From positions 1 through 11,598 of the forward strand of contig CAVWLB010000005.1 of the NCBI GenBank assembly GCA_963755695.1: DNA of 11,598 bases, written 5' to 3'. Origin of the DNA: QHWT01 sp963755695 (GTDB lineage: Bacteria > Acidobacteriota > Vicinamibacteria > Vicinamibacterales > 2-12-FULL-66-21). Under the pieces are notes generated by a model, which saw only the letters and a program-made list of their open reading frames with translations, did no database searches and was not told the origin of the DNA. Both the position numbers and the translations under genes were made by a program. Below, piece by piece: positions 1-7,362 of this stretch; positions within the stretch are counted from its first letter, which is position 1, and every line of letters starts with the position of its first letter.

Positions 1-235
1 GAGCGACACCGCATGCGCACGTGTATGAGGCTATGTACACGTAGATAAACCGCGGTCACAACCTGCGCCACCGGCCGGTCGAGAATCGTTGGAGCACTGG
101 CGACGTCGCTGGAAAATACTGGGGCCGCGAGGGTCGGGAAACGTGTTCGAGGACGAATTCGGAATCAGACCAACGTGCTGACGCGCGATCTTCGGACCTC
201 ACGCGGTAAGCGATGGCCCATGCGGTGATGTTGTT

Positions 236-360
236 CTACACCTTGCCGTCCTTCACGATCGCGACGAGAGCCTTGCCAGGATTCTCGATCAGCTCGATGT
301 TTGAAAGCGGATCGCCGTCAACGACCAGTGGATCGGCGAGCGGGCCTTGCTCCAGAATGC
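236..360 (-). pseudogene. C-terminal stub of an amidohydrolase (imidazolonepropionase-like)
   Basis: About 40 codons ending in TAG at 236-238 carry the C-terminal signature of the metal-dependent amidohydrolase superfamily: a LADPLVVDGDPLSNI block followed by a closing VKDGKV. In full-length members this is the last beta-sandwich segment after the TIM barrel, where the usual wording is LADLLVVDGDPL...KDGK. The rest of the enzyme (about 350-400 residues, with the metal ligands) is missing. Homology stops near 360, and a dispersed repeat (A copy 1) begins at about 371, so the gene was probably cut by the event that brought in the repeat. The first D in DLLVV is P here. The stub cannot be catalytic. 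Family assignment rests on this motif alone. Confidence 0.6.
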
Positions 361-370
361 GCGAGAAGTT

Positions 371-511
371 GTCCCTTGAATTGTCCCTGTAAGCTCCCAA
401 AACAGGGCCTCCAGAGCCAACAGCAGCCAAATCGCCTTGTCGGAGAAGTGAAAGAGACGGAAGGATTTGCGAGGAAAATCGAAGATGTCCGAGAGGCGGA
501 TTTCCGTTTAG
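371..511 (-). repeat. Dispersed repeat A, copy 1
   Basis: This stretch aligns over about 140 bases with 9415-9555 at roughly three-quarters identity. The best block is the shared GAGCCAACAGCAGCCA core. Both copies start near GTCCC..GAA.TTGTCC and end at GTTTAG. Reading frames on both strands stay partly conserved, for example AIWLLLA on the minus strand and a QLPRQG/KLPKQG match on the plus strand, so no coding strand can be chosen. The left edge abuts the amidohydrolase stub and the right edge abuts the IS110 element. In copy 2 the same edge continues directly into a recombinase tail. Confidence 0.7.
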
Positions 512-521
512 ACACTATGTA

Positions 522-562
522 GGTCGCGACCAGTGCGGGGCATGGTTGCTACGCTCCCCGCA
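522..562 (+). repeat. Inverted repeats in the IS110 left end
   Basis: Two self-complementary elements lie just inside the inferred left end. One is the perfect palindrome GGTCGCGACC at 522-531. The other is a hairpin with arms TGCGGGG (534-540) and CCCCGCA (556-562) and a 15-base loop. They lie upstream of the transposase ribosome binding site. They may be protein- or RNA-recognition structures of the element end, or part of an attenuator-like leader. The function is inferred only. Confidence 0.4.
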
Positions 563-575
563 GACATCACTCAGC

Positions 576-592
576 GAGGAGGCGTGATGATG
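576..592 (+). promoter_or_regulatory. Strong ribosome binding site and true transposase start
   Basis: GAGGAGG at 576-582 is 4 bases before ATG 587 and 7 bases before ATG 590. This is the only good Shine-Dalgarno near the transposase and argues that translation starts at 590, upstream of the frame that carries most of the protein. The peptide from here (NESSAATGLFV) matches the N-terminus I expect for this IS110 subgroup before the frame is lost near 640. Confidence 0.6.
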
Positions 593-638
593 CAGACCAT
601 GACCCGCGGGAACGAGTCTAGCGCAGCGACCGGGCTAT

Positions 639-1739
639 TTGTTGGTGGCGTTCGAGTTGAGTCAACGCTGGTGGAAGGTCGGCTTTACGACGGGGATGGG
701 GCACCGGGTGCGCACGCGCCGGATCGCCGCGGGCGCGCTCGAGCCGGTGGCCGAGGCCATCGCCGACGCCAAGAAGATGTTTGGGCTGGCGGCGGATGCG
801 CGGGTGATCAGTTGCTACGAAGCCGGTCGGGATGGGTTCTGGCTGCACCGGTATCTGACGGGGCGCGGCGATACCAATTACGTGGTGGATTCGGCGAGCA
901 TCGAAGTCGATCGGCGGGCCCGGCGGACGAAGACGGATGCGGTGGATCTGCGAGGGTTATTGGCGCTGCTGGCGCGGTATGTGGCCGGCGATCGGCGCTG
1001 CTGGCGGGTGGTGCGGGTCCCGAGTGTGGCGGACGAAGACGCGCGCCAGCTGCACCGGACGTGGGAAACGCTGCAAGGGGATCGGACGCGCGTGATCAAT
1101 CGGTTGAAAGCGGTGTTGGCCACCCACGGCGTACGGCTGGCGATCACGGCCGACTTTCTCGAGCACGTGGCGGCCACGCGCGTCTGGGATGGGAGTGAAA
1201 TCCCGTCGGGGGCGCGCGAGCGGCTGGCGCACGATTGGGCGCAGTTGCAAAGCATCGAGGAGCAGTTGGCGGCGGTGAAAGCCGCGCGCGCCCGCCTCCG
1301 GATCGATCCCGCCACCGCGACCGGCCGTGCGGTGCAGGCGCTCCAAGGGGTGCGGGCGATCGGGGCGGGGGGCGCGTGGGTCTTGGCGACGGAGATTTTT
1401 GGGTGGCGCGAGATCCGGAATGGGCGGCAGCTCGGCGCGCTCGTCGGGTTGGCGCCGGCGCTGTATCAAAGCGGGGCGACGCAGCGCGATCGCGGGATTA
1501 CGCGGGCGGGCAATGCGCACGTGCGGCGCATGATGGTGCAACTGGCGTGGGGCTGGCTGCGGTGGCAATCCGACAGTGCGCTGGCGCAGTGGTATCAGCG
1601 CCGCTTTGCCACCGGCGGATCGCGGCAGCGGCGCATTGGGATCGTCGCGTTGGCGCGGAAACTTCTGATCGCCCTGTGGCGCTACGTGGATCAAGGTATC
1701 GTGCCTGAGGGAGCGCGGCTCAAAGTGACGCTCGCGTAA
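639..1739 (+). CDS. IS110-family DEDD transposase, 5' end frameshifted
   Basis: The 366-residue frame encodes an IS110/IS1111-type RuvC-like recombinase that moves the element by RNA-guided recombination in characterised relatives. The N-terminal DEDD domain shows E6 in FELS (this subgroup appears to use E where others have D), E61 in CYEAGRDGFW, and D100 and D103 in KTDAVD. The C-terminal transposase_20 domain contains GALVGLAPALYQSGATQRDR, with S278 as the likely catalytic serine, then ITRAGNAHVRRM. The frame opens with TTG at 639 and no ribosome binding site. The good start is ATG 590, in another frame, which reads NESSAATGLFV before a net +1 shift at about 638-650 leads into VAFELSQ. The gene is otherwise intact to TAA 1737-1739. 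Translation would need internal TTG initiation or frameshifting, or else the element is dead. Confidence 0.9.
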   Translation: MLVAFELSQRWWKVGFTTGMGHRVRTRRIAAGALEPVAEAIADAKKMFGLAADARVISCYEAGRDGFWLHRYLTGRGDTNYVVDSASIEVDRRARRTKTDAVDLRGLLALLARYVAGDRRCWRVVRVPSVADEDARQLHRTWETLQGDRTRVINRLKAVLATHGVRLAITADFLEHVAATRVWDGSEIPSGARERLAHDWAQLQSIEEQLAAVKAARARLRIDPATATGRAVQALQGVRAIGAGGAWVLATEIFGWREIRNGRQLGALVGLAPALYQSGATQRDRGITRAGNAHVRRMMVQLAWGWLRWQSDSALAQWYQRRFATGGSRQRRIGIVALARKLLIALWRYVDQGIVPEGARLKVTLA

Positions 1740-2100
1740 GTCGACAGCGGTCGACCCCAGGCGCGCGCGAGCTGGGGCGAGCCCCCGTAGGCTTGCGGGT
1801 TCACGGACACCGTGGATCGACGTTTAGAAGGCGGGGCTCGCGTCCAGGCTTCACGAACGAAGTCTCTGGTCGTCGGTGCGACTCGCACCGGCACGGATAG
1901 GAGCAGCGTGGGAGCCACCGCTTCCACGCCCGGAAGCCGCCAGCGAAACGGACGCGCGCTGAGACCTCACGCACGTGACACGCGGCAACCAGGCTCGGCC
2001 GCCTACGTGGGCCCTTGGCTTATGAAGGACCCACTCCGACGGCCTCGATGGAGGTGTCTCTTTGATCGCACATAAACACCGGGGGCTTGACAACCGCCCG
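1740..2100 (+). ncRNA. IS110 3' non-coding region, candidate bridge RNA (seekRNA)
   Basis: About 350 bases follow the transposase stop with no credible gene but several tight hairpins. One is at 1740-1755 (GTCGAC, loop AGCG, GTCGAC). Alternative pairings occur at 1755-1785, using CCCCAG/CTGGGG or GGGG/CCCC. Another is at 1799-1817 (eight pairs including two G-U, loop ACA). Another is at 1872-1892 (CGGTGCG, loop ACT, CGCACCG, extended by two pairs). The last is at 1906-1929 (nine pairs, six-base loop). In IS1111-type members of the IS110 family the guide RNA is encoded downstream of the transposase. The position and structure fit that, but guide loops were not matched to target and donor, so the RNA itself is inferred. 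Confidence 0.4.
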
Positions 2101-2120
2101 CCTCATAGGAGCAAACCGCC

Positions 2121-2267
2121 TTACGCCGCTTTCTGGAAGTCTTCGACTTGGCGCATCCAGCTGGTCAGTGGGTTCCATCTGGGGAAAATCTGGGCCACCA
2201 ACCTTTTCAATTCCAACCGGAATCCTTCCGCGGTGCTTTTCACAGTTGCGAGCGTATTCGCGGCCAT
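2121..2267 (-). pseudogene. Serine recombinase C-terminal remnant R1
   Basis: A 48-codon frame from ATG 2267 to TAA 2121-2123. Its last 25 codons have the pattern Q....WN.L.SWMRQ.E, ending at the same stop position as remnants R2, R3 and R4. R4 is contiguous with a recognisable serine recombinase, which identifies the family. The upstream half (ANTLATVKSTAEGF and on) is not shared with R2 or R3 and looks helical. The frame is preceded by an in-frame TAG at 2271-2273. R1 begins a few bases from the IS110 right end and was originally joined to repeat A copy 1, as R3 is to A copy 2. Whether it is translated is unknown. Confidence 0.55.
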
Positions 2268-2270
2268 TGG

Positions 2271-2420
2271 CTATTGGGCCAGATGTGCTAACAGTTGCTG
2301 GACCTGCTGGCTAAAGTTGAAACGAGCCGATGGAAGTCTGCGCAGCCGGAATTCCACCAACGACGTCAAGGCAGCGACGGGATATCCGCGACATGCTATA
2401 CGCGACGCCTCTATGTTCAT
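2271..2420 (-). other. Short open frame upstream of R1, possible decayed gene
   Basis: This 49-codon frame, from ATG 2420 to TAG 2271-2273, is in the same frame as R1 and separated from it only by that stop. With further codons upstream, the frame stays open to a TGA near 2490. The product contains an LVEFRLRRLPSARF stretch and a QQVQQLLAHLAQ helix-like end. I do not recognise a family. It could be the upstream part of the same decayed gene as R1, interrupted by one nonsense codon, or chance. Confidence 0.25.
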
Positions 2421-2752
2421 GTTCGGGGAGCCTTTGCCACCTGTCTTCAGATTCCACTCCTCAAATGTTTTCGTCGAAAGTCTTTCCCTTCACAGCTCGA
2501 ACTGTCTCTCATCGAGTTTCGACATAACCGCAATCATCATCTTTCGGGGACGCGGCAAGGCTCTTCGCAGTAGGTGCGGGACCCCCACTTTCCGTCAGAA
2601 TGCCACGATGAAGCCATCGCGCGGCAAGTGACTTGAGCTGCCAAGGCGATCTCTGCGAATGAAGCCTCGCCTTGGCATGCTCAATTTCTATTCTGCGATC
2701 CGCCCCGTTGGCCTGGCCGGTCGTCAGCCGCTATCGAATTCGTGGCGTCTTC
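2421..2752. other. Low-GC stretch without a recognisable gene
   Basis: The base composition is visibly lower in GC than the flanking genes. Plus-strand frames here (within about 2062-2631) have cysteine-, serine- and arginine-rich translations without domain motifs. Apart from the inverted repeat at 2639-2677 I see nothing that can be named. Confidence 0.4.
2635..2682 (-). terminator. Inverted repeat, possible terminator of the secreted-protein gene
   Basis: TGCCAAGGCGA (2639-2649) and TCGCCTTGGCA (2667-2677) are perfect 11-base arms around a 17-base spacer. The stem extends by GAGC/GCTC across a one-base bulge. It lies about 75 bases past the stop of the minus-strand gene 2753-3343. No clean T-run follows on the minus strand, so factor-independent termination is uncertain, and the repeat could instead be a protein site or an mRNA 3'-end protector. 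Confidence 0.35.
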
Positions 2753-3343
2753 CTATCGCCGCTCGTCTCCCTCGTCTCCCTGCATGGCTACTCTGAAGAC
2801 CGTTCCCGTAATCTTCCCCGTTTCCGTGAAATACACGGGGTTGTGAAAGGCGTCGGCCAAGACCGGCTTCGCCGTCTCAATATATGTAAGAGTGCCGGAT
2901 GTATTGTTGAAACGGCCCGTTCCACCTGTAATGTTGAACGTCAAAGTACAGCGGCCCTCCTGAGCCACGAGATCGATGCAATCGCTTCCCTGCGTGAGTT
3001 CAACCGTCAATAGACTTCCATCCTCGAAGCGAAATATTCCGGCGCCGGCCATCCTTGGAAAATAGAACTTAGTTGGGCCCGAGCAAGTGATGGGCGGCTG
3101 CGGAGACGGAGCAGCCATCGTGGCGGTGACATTTCGAAAGGTGAACCAGCCCAGGGTGCCGTTCCCGGCGACGTTCTCTTCGGCGGTGATTGTGCCGGGA
3201 TATTGGAGATTGATCGTGCTCGGCGCACCGTTTCCGGAAAACGTCATCTTTACCGGCTCCTGTTGTGCGTAGACGCTTGCCACGCCGAGGTTGAGCATCA
3301 GTGCTATGAGGAACAGCGTGCCGGTGATGGTTCTCGTCTTCAT
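2753..3343 (-). CDS. Secreted beta-rich hypothetical protein
   Basis: The 196-residue product starts with a clear Sec signal peptide: MKTR, then a hydrophobic core (about 9-24), then VYA-QQ, giving predicted cleavage after about residue 26. The mature part is short-strand and glycine-rich. A TGGTGRFNNTSGTLTY segment (about 140-155) and ETGKITGTV near the C-terminus resemble the G-G-x-G-R-F pattern of barrel proteins related to allene oxide cyclase or dirigent folds. Two cysteine pairs may form disulfides. The start is supported by GGAGG (complement of 3349-3353), five bases before ATG. The gene is monocistronic and divergent from the sigma factor. Codon use is less GC-rich than that of the kinase module. 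The export prediction is strong; the function is unknown, and fold similarity rests on the motif only. Confidence 0.85.
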   Translation of the reverse strand: MKTRTITGTLFLIALMLNLGVASVYAQQEPVKMTFSGNGAPSTINLQYPGTITAEENVAGNGTLGWFTFRNVTATMAAPSPQPPITCSGPTKFYFPRMAGAGIFRFEDGSLLTVELTQGSDCIDLVAQEGRCTLTFNITGGTGRFNNTSGTLTYIETAKPVLADAFHNPVYFTETGKITGTVFRVAMQGDEGDERR

Positions 3344-3631
3344 CTTTTCCTCCAGTTTGTGTGTTGAAACGAACGGTGTTTTCGCGACTCATGTCCCCAC
3401 TCCTGGCTCTGCAGAATCGGCACGCTCGAGGTCGGCGAGCGACGTGACAACACGCATCAACGTCACGGGGGTGCGCAGTCCCGCCGTCTGACCAACTCGA
3501 TGGCTCGCCGTACACTGGTGGTCCAAAGGAGATCGGCCGTCTAATCCCTCGTTGCGCCAGGCGCGCGTTCTACTGAAATAGGCGCAGAAGCCGCGACGGA
3601 GCTATCAGGCGAAGAAATGGAGAAGATCGCG
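3344..3631. other. Divergent intergenic region
   Basis: About 300 bases separate the secreted-protein gene and the sigma factor and must hold both promoters. I see one TATAAT next to the sigma gene, and a weak inverted repeat CGTGAC (3443-3448) / GTCACG (3462-3467) that could be an operator. Short frames here have no domain signature. Confidence 0.35.
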
Positions 3632-3637
3632 TATAAT
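3632..3637 (+). promoter_or_regulatory. TATAAT -10 box of the sigma factor gene
   Basis: A perfect TATAAT lies 16 bases before the ATG at 3654. Transcription would then begin around 3644-3645, leaving only about ten leader bases and no Shine-Dalgarno, so the message would be nearly leaderless. No good TTGACA-like -35 is present at 16-18 bases upstream, so this is a likely rather than a secure promoter. Confidence 0.45.
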
Positions 3638-3653
3638 TCCGCGACGACGCACA

Positions 3654-4275
3654 ATGCCTCGGAGCGTGAGGACGGGTGAACCGGTTCCGGACGACGTCAG
3701 TGCGCTGCTCCGTGCGTGGACCGACGGGGACCAGCGCGCGCTCGCCCAGCTGACGCCGATCGTGTACGACGAGCTCCACCGTCTGGCGCACTACTACATG
3801 AAGCGCGAGCGCGCCGGCCACAGCCTGCAGACCACGGCGCTGGTCAACGAAGCCTATATGCGCCTGGTCGACTACAAGCGCATGCGCTGGCAGAACCGCG
3901 CCCATTTCCTTGCCGTGTCCGCTCAGGCGATGCGCCGCATTCTCGTCGACCATGCGCGGCGCCGCAACGTCGAAGCGCGGCGCGGACGTCGAGCATGTCT
4001 CGCTCGATGCCGCAGCCGTCCTCTGCACCGATCGCTCCGATGACTTCGTGTCCCTGGACGATGCCCTGACCGCGCTGGCGGAGCGGGCACCGCGCAAAGC
4101 CAAGGTGGTCGAGCTGCGCTTCTTCGGCGGCCTGAGCGTCGACGAGACCGCCGAAGTTCTGCACGTGTCGCCGATCACCGTCATGCGCGAGTGGAAGAGC
4201 GCCAAAGCCTGGCTGTATCGCGAGCTGGCCGGCCCGACCGCGAATGGACAACGAACGCTGGAACCACGTCGATAA
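3654..4275 (+). pseudogene. ECF-type RNA polymerase sigma factor (TIGR02999-like), frameshifted
   Basis: Two overlapping frames together encode a complete ECF sigma factor of the Sigma70_ECF/TIGR02999 type. Region 2 is in the first frame: ALLRAWTDGDQRAL, YDELHRLAHYYMKRERAGH, ALVNEAYMRLVDYKRM, then AMRRILVDHARRRN. After a one-base shift near 3975-3990 the second frame continues with ADVEHVSLDAA, ALAERAPRKAKVVELRFFGG and LSVDETAEVLHVSPITVMRE, which is region 4 with its helix-turn-helix. The combined length is about 205 residues, normal for the family. The stop TAA (4273-4275) lies inside the kinase gene, so the two overlap by 32 bases and were probably translationally coupled. It would direct polymerase to specific promoters, perhaps under control of the kinase. 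The frameshift is real decay or an assembly error. Confidence 0.85.
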
Positions 4276-7200
4276 GCTGCTGCAGTCCGCGCTCGATCGT
4301 CCGGCGGCGGAGCGCGACGTCTTTCTGCGGCGCGCCTGCGGCGGCGACGAGCAGCTGGAGCAGGAAGTCCGCTCGCTGCTCGCCGCACACGACCGCGCCG
4401 ACAGCTTTCTCGCCGCTCCGGCGATCGATCTGGCCGCGCGCGAGCTCGCCGGACGGCGGAGCGGCGACGACGGCGTCGAGGATCTCGGGGCCGGCGACGA
4501 TCCGCTGATCGGTCAGACGCTCTCCCACTACCGCATCGTCGAGAAGCTGGGCGGCGGCGGGATGGGCGTGGTCTACAAAGCCGAGGATGCGCGGCTGCAG
4601 CGCTTCGTGGCGCTGAAGTTCCTGTCGCCCGATCTCGCCGAGGATCCCGAGGCCCTGGCTCGATTCCGCCGCGAGGCACGCGCCGCATCGGCGTTGAATC
4701 ACGCCAACATCTGCACCGTCTACGATGTCGGCGAACAGGACGGCCGCGCGTTCCTCGTGATGGAGTTCCTCGAGGGGATGACGCTGAAGCATCGCATCTC
4801 CGGGCGCGCGCTCGAGATCGATCAGCTGCTGGCGCTCGCGATCGAGATGGCCGACGCGCTCGAGGCGGCGCACGCCGCCGGCATCGTCCACCGCGACATC
4901 AAGCCGGCGAATCTGTTCGTCACCAGCCGCGGCCACGCGAAGATTCTCGATTTCGGGCTGGCCAAGGTCCGTCCGGCGGCGGCGGCGATGAGACCGGCGC
5001 CGACCATGACTGCGGCCGGCGGCGTTGACCAGTCCGGGGAGTCCGCTCGGAACGATCGCGTACATGTCGCCCGAGCAGGTGCGGGCGCAGGACCTCGATG
5101 CCCGGACCGATCTGTTCTCGTTCGGCGTCGTGCTGTACGAGATGGCGACCGGGCACGCTGCCGTTTCCGGGTGACAGCCCGGGATTGATCTTCGACGGCA
5201 TTCTGAATCGCACGCCCGCGTCCGCTGCGCAACTGAATCCCGAGGTGCCCGCGGAACTCGAGCAGATCGTCGGCAAGTGCCTGGAGAAGGATCGCGACCT
5301 TCGCTACCAGCACGCGTCGGAGATTCGCGCCGACCTGCAGCGGCTGAAGCGCGATCGCGAGTCGGGGCGGCTGCCGTCGTCGCCACAGGCTGACACGCGA
5401 GCCGGTCTCGCGCTCCGCGCCGCCGCTCGACACTTCGGCTGTCGGCAGCCGTCATCGTCATCGCGTCCGCAGTCGCGGCGTGGTTCTATCTTCGGCGTCC
5501 GCCAACGCTGACCGACAAGGACACGATCGTTCTGGCCGACTTCATCAACAGGACCGGCGACCCGGTGTTCGATCGAGACGCTTCGACAAGGACTCGCCGT
5601 GCAACTCGGGCAGTCGCCATTTCTCAGCATCGTTCCCGACGATCGCATCCGCCGGGCGCTGCAGCTGATGGGCCAGCCGCCAACGGCGCCGTTGACCGAC
5701 GACGTGGCGCGCGACATCTGCGTGCGCACCGGCAGCACCGCGGTCGTCGGAGGATCGATTGCGAGCCTCGGCACGCAGTACGTCCTCGGCCTGCGCGCGC
5801 AGAACTGCGCGACCGGCGATGTGCTCGACCAGGAACAACTCCAGGCAGCGCGGAAAGAAGACGTGCTGAACGTCCTCGGCCAGCTCGCGACGCAATTCAG
5901 GACACGCGTCGGCGAATCGCCGGCCACCGTGCGGCAGCATCGACACCGCTCGAAGAGTCCAGCACCGCCTCGCTCGACGCGCTGAAGGCGTACAGCGCTG
6001 CGTATCGCGCGATCGGCACGCCAACGGCGATCCCGCTGCTCAAACGCGCCGTCGAGATTGATCCGGGTTTCGCGATCGCGCATTCGCAACTGGGCCTTCT
6101 GTACAGCGGCCGCGGCGAAACCGTGCTCGGCGAAGAGAGCACCCGCAAAGCCTACGAGCTGCGCGATCACGCGACCGACCGCGATCGCTTCTTCATCATG
6201 GCGATTTATGACCGGCAGGTGACCGGCAACCTCGAAAAGGAAGGCGAGACGCTCCGCCTGTGGGCGCAGACCTATCCGCGCGATCCGGTCGCGCCCGGGC
6301 TCATGGCGGGGTTCTTCGCCGCAGGCACCGGACAATATGAGTTGATGATCGAGCAAGCCAGAAAGGCGATTGCCATCGGCCACGACGCCGGGCAGGTCAT
6401 CCGGCGTACTACAGCGTGGCGTGGGGCTATATCAGCCTCGGTCGTCCGGCGGACGCCGAACAGCCGCTTCGGCAGGCGATGACGCGCGGCGGACCAACCG
6501 GACGCGTTGACCGGCTGCGTTCCACATCGCCTTTCTGAAAGCCGATGCTCTCGGAATGCAACGCCAGATCGAACTCGCCAAGGGCAAGCCGGACCGCGAG
6601 GACCGGCTGTCCAACCTTCAGGCCTTGACGCTCGCGCGCTCGGGCCGCCTCGAGGGCGCGAGAGAGTCGGCGCGCCATGCGATCGAGCTCGCGTCGGCGG
6701 CCGGAAATCTCGAGCGGGCCGCCGCGTACGAAACCGCGATGGCCGTCTGGGAGGCGTGGTACGGCAACACCGCCGCGGCGAAGCGAAGTGCAATGCACGT
6801 CCTCGATGTCGAGAGGGGACGCCACGTCACGTACGCTGGCGCATTGGCCCTGGCGATCGCCGGCGACACCGCCCGGGCGCAGACGATCGCCGACGATCTC
6901 GACGAGCGCTTTCCCGAGGACACGTCGGTCCGGTTCAGCTACCTGCCGACGCTCCGCGCGCTCGCCGCGTTGAGGAGCAATGATCCCTCTCGCGCGATCG
7001 AACTGTTGCGACCTGCTGCCACGTATGAGTTCGCCCAGCCGGGGATCAGCTTTTACGGTGCTGGCGGAGTGGCGTTCGGCGCGATGTATCCGACCTACGT
7101 TCGCGGCTTGTCGTATCTCGCGCTGCGCAAAGCTGCCGAGGCGGCCGCGGAATTCCAGAAGATTCTCGAACATCCGGGCGTCGTGCTCGAGGATCCGATG

Positions 7201-7362
7201 GGCGCCCTCGCGCGGCTGCAACTCGCGAGAGCCTGGACGATGGCCGGTGATGTCGGCAAGGCGAAGGCAGCGTACGAGGAACTGCTGCGGCTGTGGAAGG
7301 ACGCCGACGCCGAGATCCCGGTCGTCAGCGAAGCACGTGCGGAATACGCCAGGTTGCCGTGA
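4244..7362 (+). pseudogene. Membrane serine/threonine kinase with TPR-rich C-terminus, multiply frameshifted
   Basis: Reading across frames gives a roughly 1030-residue Hanks-type kinase. An N-terminal region (1-95, starting MDNERWNHVDKLLQSAL) typical of acidobacterial kinases precedes the kinase domain: glycine loop GGGGMGVV (103-110), K125 in VALKF, catalytic HRDIKPANL (D218) and DFG (236-238). After a shift come GTIAYMSPEQVR and LFSFGVVLYEM. After another shift come TLPFPGDSPGLIF and CLEKDRDLRYQ. A basic RRR stretch and one membrane helix (AAVIVIASAVAAWFYL, about 5442-5490) follow. The extracytoplasmic part begins TIVLADFINRTGDPVFD and continues with TPR-like helical pairs to TGA 7360-7362. 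Frame changes lie near 5024, 5154, 5350-5410, 5574, 5937, 6402 and 6510. No substitution-type stop is seen. It starts within the sigma factor gene. If intact, it would sense envelope signals and phosphorylate cytoplasmic partners. Confidence 0.85.

Larger units (their letters stand above)
512..2110 (+). mobile_element. IS110-family insertion sequence (about 1.6 kb, ends approximate)
   Basis: The element holds one DEDD-type transposase and a long non-coding 3' region. There are no clear terminal inverted repeats or target duplication, as is normal for this family. The ends are inferred by comparison with 9415-9690: there GTTTAG is followed at once by CCGCCTTACGC, whereas here GTTTAG (506-511) and CCGCCTTACGC (2116-2126) are about 1.6 kb apart. 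The left end is therefore near 511 and the right end lies between about 2092 and 2115. A TTGACA hexamer sits at 2087-2092 and a TATGTA hexamer at 516-521. In IS110 elements such half-promoters at the two ends are joined when the element circularises; spacing would be right if the right end is near 2105. Confidence 0.75.

Noticed and set aside
533..1198. 221-codon frame over the transposase
   Set aside because: Only its first part, from ATG 587/590 to about 645, is plausible as the transposase N-terminus; the remainder is a shadow of the transposase.
2062..2631. Plus-strand frame of 189 codons across R1 and the gap
   Set aside because: It starts inside the IS110 end, runs antisense to the R1 frame and has no recognisable motif or ribosome binding site.
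3960..4000. Programmed frameshift in the sigma factor
   Set aside because: No slippery heptamer or stimulatory hairpin is evident, and the adjacent kinase has many similar random shifts.
3570..6383. Long minus-strand frames (3570-4688, 4181-5461, 5304-6383)
   Set aside because: They are antisense shadows of the GC-rich sigma factor and kinase genes, with arginine/alanine-rich translations and no domain motifs.
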